DNA from: Nitrospirota bacterium
GTDB lineage: Bacteria > Nitrospirota > Thermodesulfovibrionia > Thermodesulfovibrionales > UBA6898
Reading direction: 5' to 3'
DNA: 64,000 bases
NCBI GenBank assembly: GCA_016214855.1
Contig: JACRMT010000016.1
Location: 1 to 64,000 of the forward strand
Positions 1 to 6,370 of the stretch are shown piece by piece. The notes under the pieces were generated by a model, which saw only the letters and a program-made list of their open reading frames with translations, made no database searches and was not told the DNA's origin. How positions within the stretch are numbered: position 1 is the stretch's first letter; the number at the start of each line of letters is the position of its first letter. A program made the position numbers and the translations under genes.

Positions 1-98
1 GCACCTCCGGAACTCTCAGTTCCAAAAGGATTGCCCATTCGTCGATTTGTATTCAAGTCGACACCACCAAAATAGTTGTAAAAAGCATTATCTGTCAT
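1..98 (-). CDS. Hypothetical protein, N-terminal part, runs off the window
   Basis: An open frame of 32 codons starts at an ATG at 96-98 and runs leftward off the window. An in-frame TAA lies two codons upstream, so this ATG or a later codon must be the start. The visible N-terminus (beginning MTDNAFYNYFGGVDLN) is rich in Asn and Gly and has no signal peptide. No family is recognised, and no clear Shine-Dalgarno sequence precedes it. It may belong with the weak 84-codon frame upstream on the same strand. Confidence 0.3.
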   Translation of the reverse strand, partial: MTDNAFYNYFGGVDLNTNRRMGNPFGTESSGG

Positions 99-159
99 AT
101 AGTTTTAAGTATTCAGCTGTCTCTTAACCGGACAGCAGTGAGGGCATTTATAGGGCAAA

Positions 160-414
160 TCAGCTCTCCATCTGTTCATTTTTAAAAAAAACGGAGTAGC
201 CTTCACTGCCGCTGTTGTTATGAAGGACGAAAGAGGCAAGGCATTTATTGCCGAAACGATATCTGCGTAGATTGGCCAAGTGAGACTTTGACCATGCGAT
301 AAGGGTCTCAACCTTTCCCTCATCACTGTCGCAAACAGGCCAGAGTGCAAGATTATCCTGTCCCGATCCGGACAATAAATAATACCGGCCTTCTTGAATT
401 TCCTTATATTCCAA
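160..414 (-). CDS. Hypothetical small protein (weak)
   Basis: A frame of 84 codons begins with a TTG and ends at a TGA at 160-162. The peptide has ordinary composition, with balanced charge and Trp, Tyr and Cys scattered through it, and reads better than the competing frame that starts at the ATG at 455. No Shine-Dalgarno sequence supports either start. In this frame a stop lies eight codons before the TTG, so the N-terminus is uncertain and a frameshift joining it to the ATG at 455 is possible. No family is recognised. Confidence 0.33.
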   Translation of the reverse strand: MEYKEIQEGRYYLLSGSGQDNLALWPVCDSDEGKVETLIAWSKSHLANLRRYRFGNKCLASFVLHNNSGSEGYSVFFKNEQMES

Positions 415-461
415 TAGGTATAGCTCTGGTATTCAACTTGCAAATACTGTTCCATGGTGAC

Positions 462-477
462 TGGAACCGTTACTGCG
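462..477 (+). promoter_or_regulatory. Candidate sigma-54 promoter of the TusA-like/DsrE operon
   Basis: TGGAACCGTTACTGCG has GG (463-464) and GC (475-476) separated by exactly ten bases, as in -24/-12 promoters. It deviates from TGGCACG-N4-TTGC mainly at C4 and at the first T of the -12 element. Transcription would start near 488, about 30 bases before the ATG at 519. It is weaker than the promoter at 3498. Confidence 0.45.
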
Positions 478-518
478 TCGATACGCTGCGGTCGACAGTT
501 TTCAGAAGAGGCAAGCGC

Positions 519-743
519 ATGAAAGCAGACAAGACACTTGATATCAAGGGACTTACTGACCAGAGGCCAAAGGAAGTGACAAGGAACGTTCTGAGCATGA
601 TGGCAAAAGGCCAGATACTCAGGGTCATAGCTGACGATTCAGGGGCAAGACAGGCCCTTATTGCACTATGCGAATATTCTGGTTACCGTCTGCTCTCCCT
701 GGAAGAAGAGAGTGGAGTCATCTATTTTAATATACAGAAATGA
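519..743 (+). CDS. TusA-family protein lacking the catalytic cysteine
   Basis: A 74-residue protein with the TusA/SirA layout: N-terminal beta strand (LDIKGL), a helix-forming stretch, a strand with V-x-A-D-D, and a C-terminal G-Y-R-L-L segment ending in a strand. In true TusA the motif after the first strand is Cys-Pro-x-Pro, and that Cys carries the persulfide. Here the equivalent stretch reads T-D-Q-R-P, so the sulfur-carrying Cys is missing and only the second Pro remains. Another Cys lies later in the chain but outside the motif. The start is the ATG after GAAGAGGCAAGCGC; the frame is open further upstream but that part looks non-coding. It heads a plus-strand run with DsrE- and DsrH-like genes, so a scaffold or regulatory role in sulfur relay is inferred. 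Confidence 0.8.
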   Translation: MKADKTLDIKGLTDQRPKEVTRNVLSMMAKGQILRVIADDSGARQALIALCEYSGYRLLSLEEESGVIYFNIQK

Positions 744-769
744 ATAAGAGAGCAAAGTCTTTCTCCCCG

Positions 770-805
770 CATGCCCGGTATCTGCCTTTGGCAGTGCCGG
801 GCATG
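770..805 (+). promoter_or_regulatory. Intercistronic hairpin
   Basis: A perfect 9-bp stem (CATGCCCGG at 770-778 with CCGGGCATG at 797-805) encloses an inner stem CTGCC/GGCAG (782-794). No U-tract follows, so it is more likely an mRNA processing or stabilising element, or an attenuator, between the TusA-like gene and the next gene than a simple terminator. Confidence 0.45.
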
Positions 806-859
806 ACCCCCTGCGCTGTCAGGAGGATAACGGCAAGACCAGATATCAGGAGGTATCGA

Positions 860-1132
860 GTGAAAAAAAGAATTGCAGTTGTTGCACGCGACAGGCAGGA
901 TGAGGCGCTAAGAATGGCTGTAGGACTTACTCTTATGGATGACACAATCGATGTCTTTGTGCTTGACAGGAAACTGGAGGATTCTGAAAACAACAGGCTG
1001 AATATCGAGACCATGGAGTTGATGGACATGAAGATGTACACAAATTCAGCCGAAAACAGCGGTATGGAATATCTTTCCACCGAACATATGGCCAGGAAAT
1101 TTCCGGGCTATGACACCGTGCTGCCGTATTAA
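860..1132 (+). CDS. DsrE/DsrF-like sulfur relay protein
   Basis: A 90-residue protein starting at a GTG preceded by a strong AGGAGGT at the right spacing. The frame is open further upstream, but that segment overlaps the hairpin and looks non-coding. The sequence begins with a beta strand (KKRIAVVARD), a helix (EALRMAVGLTL) and a second strand (DVFVLD), the alpha/beta pattern of the DsrE/TusD superfamily. It ends in a tyrosine-rich tail. There is no cysteine, so it cannot itself carry a persulfide. It is followed 23 bases later by a DsrH-like gene. Together with the DsrE-like gene at 1340 the three could form a TusBCD/DsrEFH-type complex. Family membership is by fold pattern. Confidence 0.7.
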   Translation: MKKRIAVVARDRQDEALRMAVGLTLMDDTIDVFVLDRKLEDSENNRLNIETMELMDMKMYTNSAENSGMEYLSTEHMARKFPGYDTVLPY

Positions 1133-1155
1133 TCGATGTAACAAGGGAGGAACTG

Positions 1156-1326
1156 ATGAGGATCCTGCATGTGGTCAAAGAAGAGCCTGACACAACAACA
1201 GGCACGATATTTTTGGAGCAGGCAATGATAGATCATGTGACTGTCATTGATCTGAGAGAAAACAGGGATTATGACTATATCGTCAGCCTGATGGAATCAC
1301 ATGACAGGGTAATTTGCTGGCAATAA
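1156..1326 (+). CDS. Short DsrH/TusB-like protein
   Basis: A 56-residue protein with a good Shine-Dalgarno (GGGAGG) seven bases before the ATG. It opens MRILHVVKEEP, like the Leu-His-x-Val start of TusB/DsrH. It closes YDYIVSLMESHDRVICWQ, which closely resembles the conserved C-terminus of that family (tyrosine, hydrophobic helix, E-H-D-R-V, aromatic end). Family members are usually about 95-100 residues, so the central part is strongly shortened. A single Cys sits near the C-terminus, not at the usual DsrH position. It lies 13 bases before the DsrE-like gene. Confidence 0.65.
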   Translation: MRILHVVKEEPDTTTGTIFLEQAMIDHVTVIDLRENRDYDYIVSLMESHDRVICWQ

Positions 1327-1339
1327 GGAGGCGTGAGAC

Positions 1340-1642
1340 ATGAAACTCGGCATACTGGTTAATACGGATAAACATCTTGACCATATTATCGGCATGGTGA
1401 CGGCTGCACTTGGCAGAGGCCATGAGATCACGATATTTGTGATGGACACCGGCACGAGACTGTTGAAAGATCCTGCTTTTGCCGGACTGTCCATCCTTCA
1501 CGGAGTATTGATGAGCTTCTGCGACCTCAGCGCACAGAAGGAAGGAATAAAAAAAGAAGGCTTGCCTGACGAAATCCTGAGCGGCAGTCAGTATAATAAT
1601 GCAGTCATGGTGCATGAATCTGACAGAGTTCTGGTGTTTTAG
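1340..1642 (+). CDS. DsrE-like protein with conserved cysteine
   Basis: A 100-residue cytoplasmic protein of the DsrE/F superfamily. It has a first strand (KLGILVNT), a helix with a paired His-Ile pattern, a second strand (HEITIFVMD), and a central helix containing Cys61 in SFCDLSA. Cys61 is placed where active DsrE-like proteins carry their persulfide cysteine. The C-terminus is a strand (SDRVLVF). GGAGG lies eight bases before the ATG. Of the four small sulfur proteins at this end it is the only one with a plausible catalytic Cys in a recognised motif. Sulfur transfer to TusA is inferred. Confidence 0.8.
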   Translation: MKLGILVNTDKHLDHIIGMVTAALGRGHEITIFVMDTGTRLLKDPAFAGLSILHGVLMSFCDLSAQKEGIKKEGLPDEILSGSQYNNAVMVHESDRVLVF

Positions 1643-1677
1643 CGGTTTCTGTTTCTCCCGCACAGGAGGTGCCTATC

Positions 1678-3351
1678 ATGGATATCAGGAAGACCGAGCA
1701 TGTCCTGCTCGTGTCCTTCTGCACCCTTATCGTCCTGCCCATTCTCTACATCTACCGCTCGGCAGATAACAATACGTTCACCAGCTGGCGATGGGTCTTC
1801 TCTCAGTCAGGTATCCTGCAAGTATTTTTCTTCCTTTTACCGGCATTGCTTTGCGCCTATGCCCTGTCGCGCCTGAGGTTTTCCGGGCGCAATGCATATG
1901 CATTTCTTTTTCTCCTGTCTTTCGTTTCGATCATCCCTCTCTGGCAGGAGTCCGAGTCAATCATTGATGCGTCCAGATATTTTGTCCAGGCCAAATCCCT
2001 GAAAGAGCACGGGATACGGTATTTCCTTGATCATTGGGGCGACAAGATCCATGCCTGGACCGATATGCCGCTGGTGCCCTTTCTCTACGGCCTTGTGTTT
2101 GCCGTTTTTGGAGATTCCAGGCTCTGTATTCAGGTGTTCAACACCACCCTCTTCGCGCTGACAGGCGTAATGACATTCCTTGTCGGGAAAAGGCTTTGGG
2201 ATGAGGAAACAGGGCTGCATGCAGGACTGCTTCTGCTGGGAATGCCCTACCTGCTTACGCAGGTGCCTCTGCTGCTTGTCGATCTGCCGACAATGTTCTT
2301 CCTGACCCTTTCCATCTATACCTTTCTTCATGCGATTGAAAAGGGAGGGCTTCGCTGGACAGTTGCTGCCTCAGTCGCATTATGCTTGGCCATTTTTGCA
2401 AAATATTCGACCTGGCTGATGCTTTCTGTTATTCCGATAATCTCATTTGTTTCCGGAACGGGACAGCCGAAGAAGACATTCAGCAGAACATGTTCTGTTC
2501 TTCTCATTGCAGGTCTTCTTGCAGGGGGTGTCATCTTTGTCCGCTATGATCTTTTCCGGGACCAGATCATGATCCTCAGGACGTACCAGTGGTCAGGCCT
2601 CAGCCGCTGGCAGGAAGGTTTTCTCTCGACGTTCCTGTACCAGACACATCCGTTCGTGACCATCCTCGCACTCTGCGGAATATACCGGGCGATCCAAAAG
2701 AAGGATATACGTTTCCTTATTCCAGCATGGTTCGCTGTTTTGGTACTCATCCTCCAGATAAAGAGAATACGGTATATTATCCCGCTCTTCCCGCTCTTTG
2801 CTCTCATGGCAGCATATGGTCTTCAACTGGTCAAAGACAGGCCCATCAAACAATTCATTTCCCTGTGCATCGCGGCCTCGTCGCTGGTTCTCGTATACAG
2901 CGCATATCTGCCGTTCCTGAACACTACAGGCATGGCAAACCTGAAACATGCCGGGCAGTATCTCAACACCCTGAACTGCGATTCTGTTGAGGTCTATGCC
3001 CTGCCGCAGGAAAGCTCGTCAGGCAGCACATTCGCAGCAATACCGATACTCGACTACCATACGGTCAAAAAAATCGTCTCTCCCCAGGAGTGGCCCGGGC
3101 ATATGCAGGACAGCACAACGCAGAAATCTTCCCTGAGGTTCACCTGGGAGACAACAAAGCCTGATCTGTATTCTCAGCCCGAGACAGACAAAAGCTGTGC
3201 TGTTGTCATCATTTCGAGCAGGGCGCTCGACCCTGCAGCCGGGGCATTCATTGGAAAAGATCCTGGTTCCCTGAAGATGCTGAAAGAGTTCGGACAGACA
3301 TCAGAGGTCTTTAAATACCAGACGTTCGTGACGATCCTCAGGCAGGAATAG
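1678..3351 (+). CDS. GT39-type (PMT/ArnT-like) membrane glycosyltransferase
   Basis: A 557-residue polytopic membrane protein with about a dozen hydrophobic segments and a soluble C-terminal domain from about residue 430. The first large loop holds Asp97 in DASRYFVQAKSL, matching the acidic catalytic residue in loop 1 of dolichyl- or polyprenyl-phosphate-sugar transferases, followed by a P-L-x-P-F-L-Y segment. Such enzymes move a sugar from a lipid carrier to protein or lipid at the outer face of the inner membrane. The ATG at 1678 is chosen because CAGGAGGTGCC precedes it; an in-frame GTG at 1669 overlaps that site. It follows the DsrE-like gene by 35 bases and may be co-transcribed, but a link to sulfur metabolism is not evident. 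Confidence 0.85.
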   Translation: MDIRKTEHVLLVSFCTLIVLPILYIYRSADNNTFTSWRWVFSQSGILQVFFFLLPALLCAYALSRLRFSGRNAYAFLFLLSFVSIIPLWQESESIIDASRYFVQAKSLKEHGIRYFLDHWGDKIHAWTDMPLVPFLYGLVFAVFGDSRLCIQVFNTTLFALTGVMTFLVGKRLWDEETGLHAGLLLLGMPYLLTQVPLLLVDLPTMFFLTLSIYTFLHAIEKGGLRWTVAASVALCLAIFAKYSTWLMLSVIPIISFVSGTGQPKKTFSRTCSVLLIAGLLAGGVIFVRYDLFRDQIMILRTYQWSGLSRWQEGFLSTFLYQTHPFVTILALCGIYRAIQKKDIRFLIPAWFAVLVLILQIKRIRYIIPLFPLFALMAAYGLQLVKDRPIKQFISLCIAASSLVLVYSAYLPFLNTTGMANLKHAGQYLNTLNCDSVEVYALPQESSSGSTFAAIPILDYHTVKKIVSPQEWPGHMQDSTTQKSSLRFTWETTKPDLYSQPETDKSCAVVIISSRALDPAAGAFIGKDPGSLKMLKEFGQTSEVFKYQTFVTILRQE

Positions 3352-3352
3352 C

Positions 3353-3399
3353 TGTTCCTTTTGGGACAACTATTCCCTTTCATTGTTCCTTTCGGAACA
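3353..3399. promoter_or_regulatory. Two tandem dyads, candidate activator sites
   Basis: Two dyads of the form TGTTCC-N4-GG(A/G)ACA lie at 3353-3368 (second arm GGGACA) and 3384-3399 (second arm GGAACA). Their centres are 31 bp apart, about three helical turns, on one DNA face. They sit 100-145 bp upstream of the -24 element at 3498, where sigma-54 activators usually bind. They could also act as a weak terminator for the gene ending at 3351. Confidence 0.5.
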
Positions 3400-3497
3400 G
3401 TTCACAAATCAGCAGGGTGAACGACACTGCAGGCCTCCCGGTATCAAGCCTCTGTATTAACACCATATTTCCCTTTTTCCGGACCGCTCGGACCTGA

Positions 3498-3513
3498 TGG
3501 TATGCCACTTGCA
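3498..3513 (+). promoter_or_regulatory. Candidate sigma-54 promoter of the yedE-tusA operon
   Basis: TGGTATGCCACTTGCA fits TGGCACG-N4-TTGCA with two substitutions in the -24 half and a perfect -12 half. GG (3499-3500) and GC (3511-3512) are ten bases apart. Transcription would start near 3524, downstream of the ATG at 3502, which supports the GTG at 3577 as the true start of the permease. Confidence 0.65.
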
Positions 3514-3576
3514 ACAATCCCCTTGAAAAACAATTCGTTGTTGACAGAGGCAAATTCAATTCGTGGAGGTAGAAAG

Positions 3577-5004
3577 GTGGAAAGTGATGCAAAAAAGAAG
3601 AAGATATGGGCGTTGGTGATCATCGGATTCTTCGCCCTCGTAAGCATAGTGACATACGCTTACAATGATTATTATATTTATCTCTCCGCCTATCTCTGGT
3701 TCGGTCTCATCTACGGCATGTGCCTGCAATACGGCAGGTTCTGTTTTGCCTCAGCCTTCAGGGACCTGTTCGCCGTCGGCGTGCCGAGAATGGTTGTAGG
3801 CATCATGACCGCCACGTTATTTTTCGGACTCGTCTCTTCATTTGTGACAGCTACCGGATTCAGCACGTTCCATGCCTCTCCTTCAGGGATTCACTCCATG
3901 ATCGCAGGTCTTATATTCGGGGTCGGGATGGTCTTTGCAGGCGGCTGCGCCTCTGGCTCACTCTATAAGGCAGGAGAAGGAAACGGGGTGGCTCTGCTCG
4001 TAATATTATCCATCAGCGTAACACAGTCGTCCTTTGCAGATATCGGCGGCTGGCTCAATTACCTCGTCCCGGCTTCCTGGCACGCCTCAGCACTGTCAAA
4101 GAACCTTCCGGCGGTGATAAATGTTGGAGATGGCTGGCTCGACCAATACCTTGCAGGCTATGTCTGGAACCATCCAACCGTCACATTCGCAAAGCTGCTC
4201 GGCCTGAAGAACGAATCAGCGTCAGGCGCATTTGCAGGAAATCTTCTTGTCGGCGTCATCTTACCTGCGCTTCTCATGCTGACCGTGGTCTATTTCATCT
4301 GGGGGAAGAGGGCGTTTGTGCGCGACACGCTGAAAGCAAAGGGAAGTGTCAGCCTCCGTGACCATCTCACCGGTTTCTGGCAGATGATTCTTTCATCAAA
4401 GAGGACCTCGTTAGCAGGCCTCTTTCTCGGCATAGCCTGCGGACTCCAGATGTTCGTCATTGAAGGTCTGCGCATAAAGTTCGGGATCAGAAATGCAGGA
4501 GAGATCCTCACGCGGCTCGGCTCGGATTTCGGCCTGTCGATCAGGGGTACCGTGTTTGACCCAGGCTACTGGTATGTGACCACGCAGGAGGCCCAGTGGG
4601 TAGGCTGGGTCATGCACAAGCTCGGCTGGAACAATATGGACAATATCTTTTTCGGCTATATCAACGGCATACCGAACCCTGCCCTGAATCCTGCTGACTG
4701 GATGTCCCTGGCCCTTATAGGCGGTGCAGCAATCATGGCGCTGATGAACAATGAGTTCAAATTCAAAAAACCGACCATGGAACTTGCGACATGGGCCATT
4801 GTCGGCGGCTTTCTCATGGGAATCGGCTCACGGCTCGGCCTCGGCTGTAATGTGGGCGCATTCTTTGTCCGGGTCTCTAACGGCGATGTCGGCGGATGGC
4901 TCTTCGGGCTCGGCATGATAGGCGGAGCCTTTGTAGGGGTGAAATTCTTCAACTGGTGGACAGAGCGGAAAATGGCCAAAGAACTTGCCGGAATGGAAAT
5001 ATGA
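3577..5004 (+). CDS. yedE: YedE/YeeE-family sulfur-compound permease
   Basis: A 475-residue inner-membrane protein of the YeeE/YedE family; characterised members import thiosulfate and others are tied to selenium or sulfur uptake. It has two homologous halves, each with a buried cysteine motif: GGCASGS at 122-128 and GLGC at 421-424. A further Cys56 lies in YGRFCFASAFRD. These cysteines are thought to relay the substrate through the pore. The start is GTG because GTGGAGGT lies at proper distance and the sigma-54 start site excludes the upstream ATG. TusA follows after 28 bases, the usual partner that takes over sulfur in the cytoplasm. The substrate here (thiosulfate, polysulfide or sulfide) is not known. 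Confidence 0.92.
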   Translation: MESDAKKKKIWALVIIGFFALVSIVTYAYNDYYIYLSAYLWFGLIYGMCLQYGRFCFASAFRDLFAVGVPRMVVGIMTATLFFGLVSSFVTATGFSTFHASPSGIHSMIAGLIFGVGMVFAGGCASGSLYKAGEGNGVALLVILSISVTQSSFADIGGWLNYLVPASWHASALSKNLPAVINVGDGWLDQYLAGYVWNHPTVTFAKLLGLKNESASGAFAGNLLVGVILPALLMLTVVYFIWGKRAFVRDTLKAKGSVSLRDHLTGFWQMILSSKRTSLAGLFLGIACGLQMFVIEGLRIKFGIRNAGEILTRLGSDFGLSIRGTVFDPGYWYVTTQEAQWVGWVMHKLGWNNMDNIFFGYINGIPNPALNPADWMSLALIGGAAIMALMNNEFKFKKPTMELATWAIVGGFLMGIGSRLGLGCNVGAFFVRVSNGDVGGWLFGLGMIGGAFVGVKFFNWWTERKMAKELAGMEI

Positions 5005-5032
5005 TGCAGAGAGAAAAAGGAGGAACACTATC

Positions 5033-5287
5033 ATGGCGGTAAAATTCGAAAAAATATCCGAAGGCTCCTATGCCCTTGACTGCACAGGGTATGTCTGCCC
5101 GCATCCTCAGATTTACACCAAGAAAATGCTCGAAAAGATCAAGGAAGGAGATACCCTGGAAGTCACCTTTGACAATCCTTCTTCAGGTGAATCGATCACG
5201 GCCATGTGTTCATCGCTTGGCAATGAAATAATCGAGCGGACCCAGCAAGGCGGCAAAATTATCTTCAAGATAAGGAAGGCGGCATGA
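5033..5287 (+). CDS. tusA: TusA sulfur-carrier protein
   Basis: An 84-residue TusA/SirA-family protein. The motif Cys22-Pro-His-Pro follows the first strand (YALDCTGYV), and Cys22 is the residue that accepts a persulfide. A second Cys lies four residues earlier and a third in TAMCSSLG. The C-terminal strand IIFKIRK is typical. The ATG at 5033 follows AAGGAGGAACACTATC. The gene lies directly behind the YedE permease, a pairing seen in many genomes and sometimes as a fusion. It likely accepts imported sulfur and passes it to cytoplasmic enzymes. Unlike the TusA-like gene at 519 its active site is intact. Confidence 0.93.
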   Translation: MAVKFEKISEGSYALDCTGYVCPHPQIYTKKMLEKIKEGDTLEVTFDNPSSGESITAMCSSLGNEIIERTQQGGKIIFKIRKAA

Positions 5288-5315
5288 CACCAGCGTCATT
5301 GCCGGAGGTGTAGAC

Positions 5316-5504
5316 ATGGACAGAACATTCATCATCGCAATTCTTGTAGTCACCTTATTTACCGGATTTTTGATCGGGTACAGCGTTCCGCCCTTTATCC
5401 AGGCCGGCGTATTCAGCGGCCGGAAAGAAAAAGGAGTAGAGTCCCAGATAGACAAGGGGATGGAGCAGCACTATAAGGATCTCTTTAAAGATGAAGAAAA
5501 GTAG
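5316..5504 (+). CDS. Small single-pass membrane protein A of the yedE-tusA unit
   Basis: A 62-residue protein with an uncleaved-looking N-terminal membrane helix (about residues 4-23, FIIAILVVTLFTGFLIGY), a Pro-Pro turn and a charged soluble tail ending HYKDLFKDEEK. GGAGGTG precedes the ATG. It resembles the next gene in length, layout and the tail motif (H-x-K-D-L-[FY]-K). No known domain. It sits where reported YTD sulfur-disproportionation clusters carry small hypothetical proteins, so it may be one of those. A role anchoring TusA or a rhodanese to the permease is a guess. Confidence 0.75.
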   Translation: MDRTFIIAILVVTLFTGFLIGYSVPPFIQAGVFSGRKEKGVESQIDKGMEQHYKDLFKDEEK

Positions 5505-5540
5505 TACGGATCTGCATAGGCATTTCAGGGAGGATAACTG

Positions 5541-5750
5541 ATGGAAAAGAAATTTATTGCAGTCATTGTGGTCGTCTTTATGGTCGGGGTGTTGATAGGA
5601 TTTAAGACCTCTTATGGCATCCCGATCCAACCCGGATATTTTGAGAAGCAGGAAGCCCCGGCGTACGGCTCCTCGGAAACCAAGGCCATTGGCTCGGAGT
5701 TCGGCAAGGAATATGAAGAGCATTTCAAGGACCTGTACAAGGCAGAGTGA
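5541..5750 (+). CDS. Small single-pass membrane protein B of the yedE-tusA unit
   Basis: A 69-residue protein, apparently paralogous to the preceding one. It has an N-terminal membrane helix (residues 5-20, FIAVIVVVFMVGVLIG), a G-I-P-I-Q-P turn where the neighbour has V-P-P-F-I-Q, and an acidic tail ending HFKDLYKAE. AGGGAGG precedes the ATG. There is no cysteine, so it is unlikely to carry sulfur itself. The intact shared tail suggests a docking segment for a common soluble partner. Function unknown. Confidence 0.75.
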   Translation: MEKKFIAVIVVVFMVGVLIGFKTSYGIPIQPGYFEKQEAPAYGSSETKAIGSEFGKEYEEHFKDLYKAE

Positions 5751-5820
5751 TGCAGAAACAGCCAGACATCAGAAACAGTTGCAGGCCATACAAAGTCAGA
5801 TTGCTCAGGGAGGCAGACGC

Positions 5821-6282
5821 ATGAAAAAAATACTTATTGCTGTTGATGACAGCAAGGGGTCAGAGGCAGCCGTTCGCACCTTTATCGATCTCTTTCCGTC
5901 AAACCGTCCCGATACCGTAGTGCTTCTCTATATCCAGAAGATCGAAGGCCGCTCCCTTATGGACGAGATGCTCGGGGAGGCAGAGATGTCAACCCTGAAG
6001 GAGATGCTGAAAGGTACAGAGTACCAGGAATTTCTGGACAGGAAGGCCGCAAAGGTCATCTCATTTCACACTGACCTCTTTAAGGAAAAAGGGATTGTCG
6101 GAATAAAAACGCTTGTCAGGGAAGGCCATCCTGCAGACGAAATACTCAACGCTGCAAAGGAAGAAGGTGCAGGCATGATAATCATAGGGTCACGGGGCAG
6201 GAAAATGCACGATCTTCTTATGGGCAGTGTCAGCAGGGAGGTGGCCAACAGGGCTGATATACCTGTGCTTCTTGCCAAGTAA
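5821..6282 (+). CDS. Universal stress protein (first copy)
   Basis: A 153-residue UspA-family protein. It begins KKILIAVDDSKGSEAAV, the first strand and adenine-contacting region. It ends with the ATP-binding signature G-S-R-G-R-K-M-H-D-L-L-M-G-S-V-S followed by the last strand (DIPVLLA), i.e. the G-2x-G-9x-G-S pattern of nucleotide-binding Usps. The ATG at 5821 follows CAGGGAGGCAGACGC; an upstream extension of the frame overlaps the previous gene and is not likely translated. It is one of three Usps in this locus. They probably sense ATP or redox state and adjust transport or partner enzymes. Confidence 0.9.
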   Translation: MKKILIAVDDSKGSEAAVRTFIDLFPSNRPDTVVLLYIQKIEGRSLMDEMLGEAEMSTLKEMLKGTEYQEFLDRKAAKVISFHTDLFKEKGIVGIKTLVREGHPADEILNAAKEEGAGMIIIGSRGRKMHDLLMGSVSREVANRADIPVLLAK

Positions 6283-6370
6283 GATCATGCAGGGAAAATT
6301 GAAGAGGCGGCTTCCGCTGATCCAATTCTTAACTAACAACCGTAACACTGAAAGGGAGGCAAACGAGGCT

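Noticed and set aside
9-23. GGAAC-N5-GTTCC dyad similar to the sites at 3353-3399
   Set aside because: Arms are in the opposite order, spacing differs, and it lies 440 bp from the nearest promoter candidate.
105-455. Frame starting at the ATG at 455 on the minus strand
   Set aside because: No ribosome site and a less protein-like composition than the overlapping 84-codon frame; listed only the latter, at low confidence.
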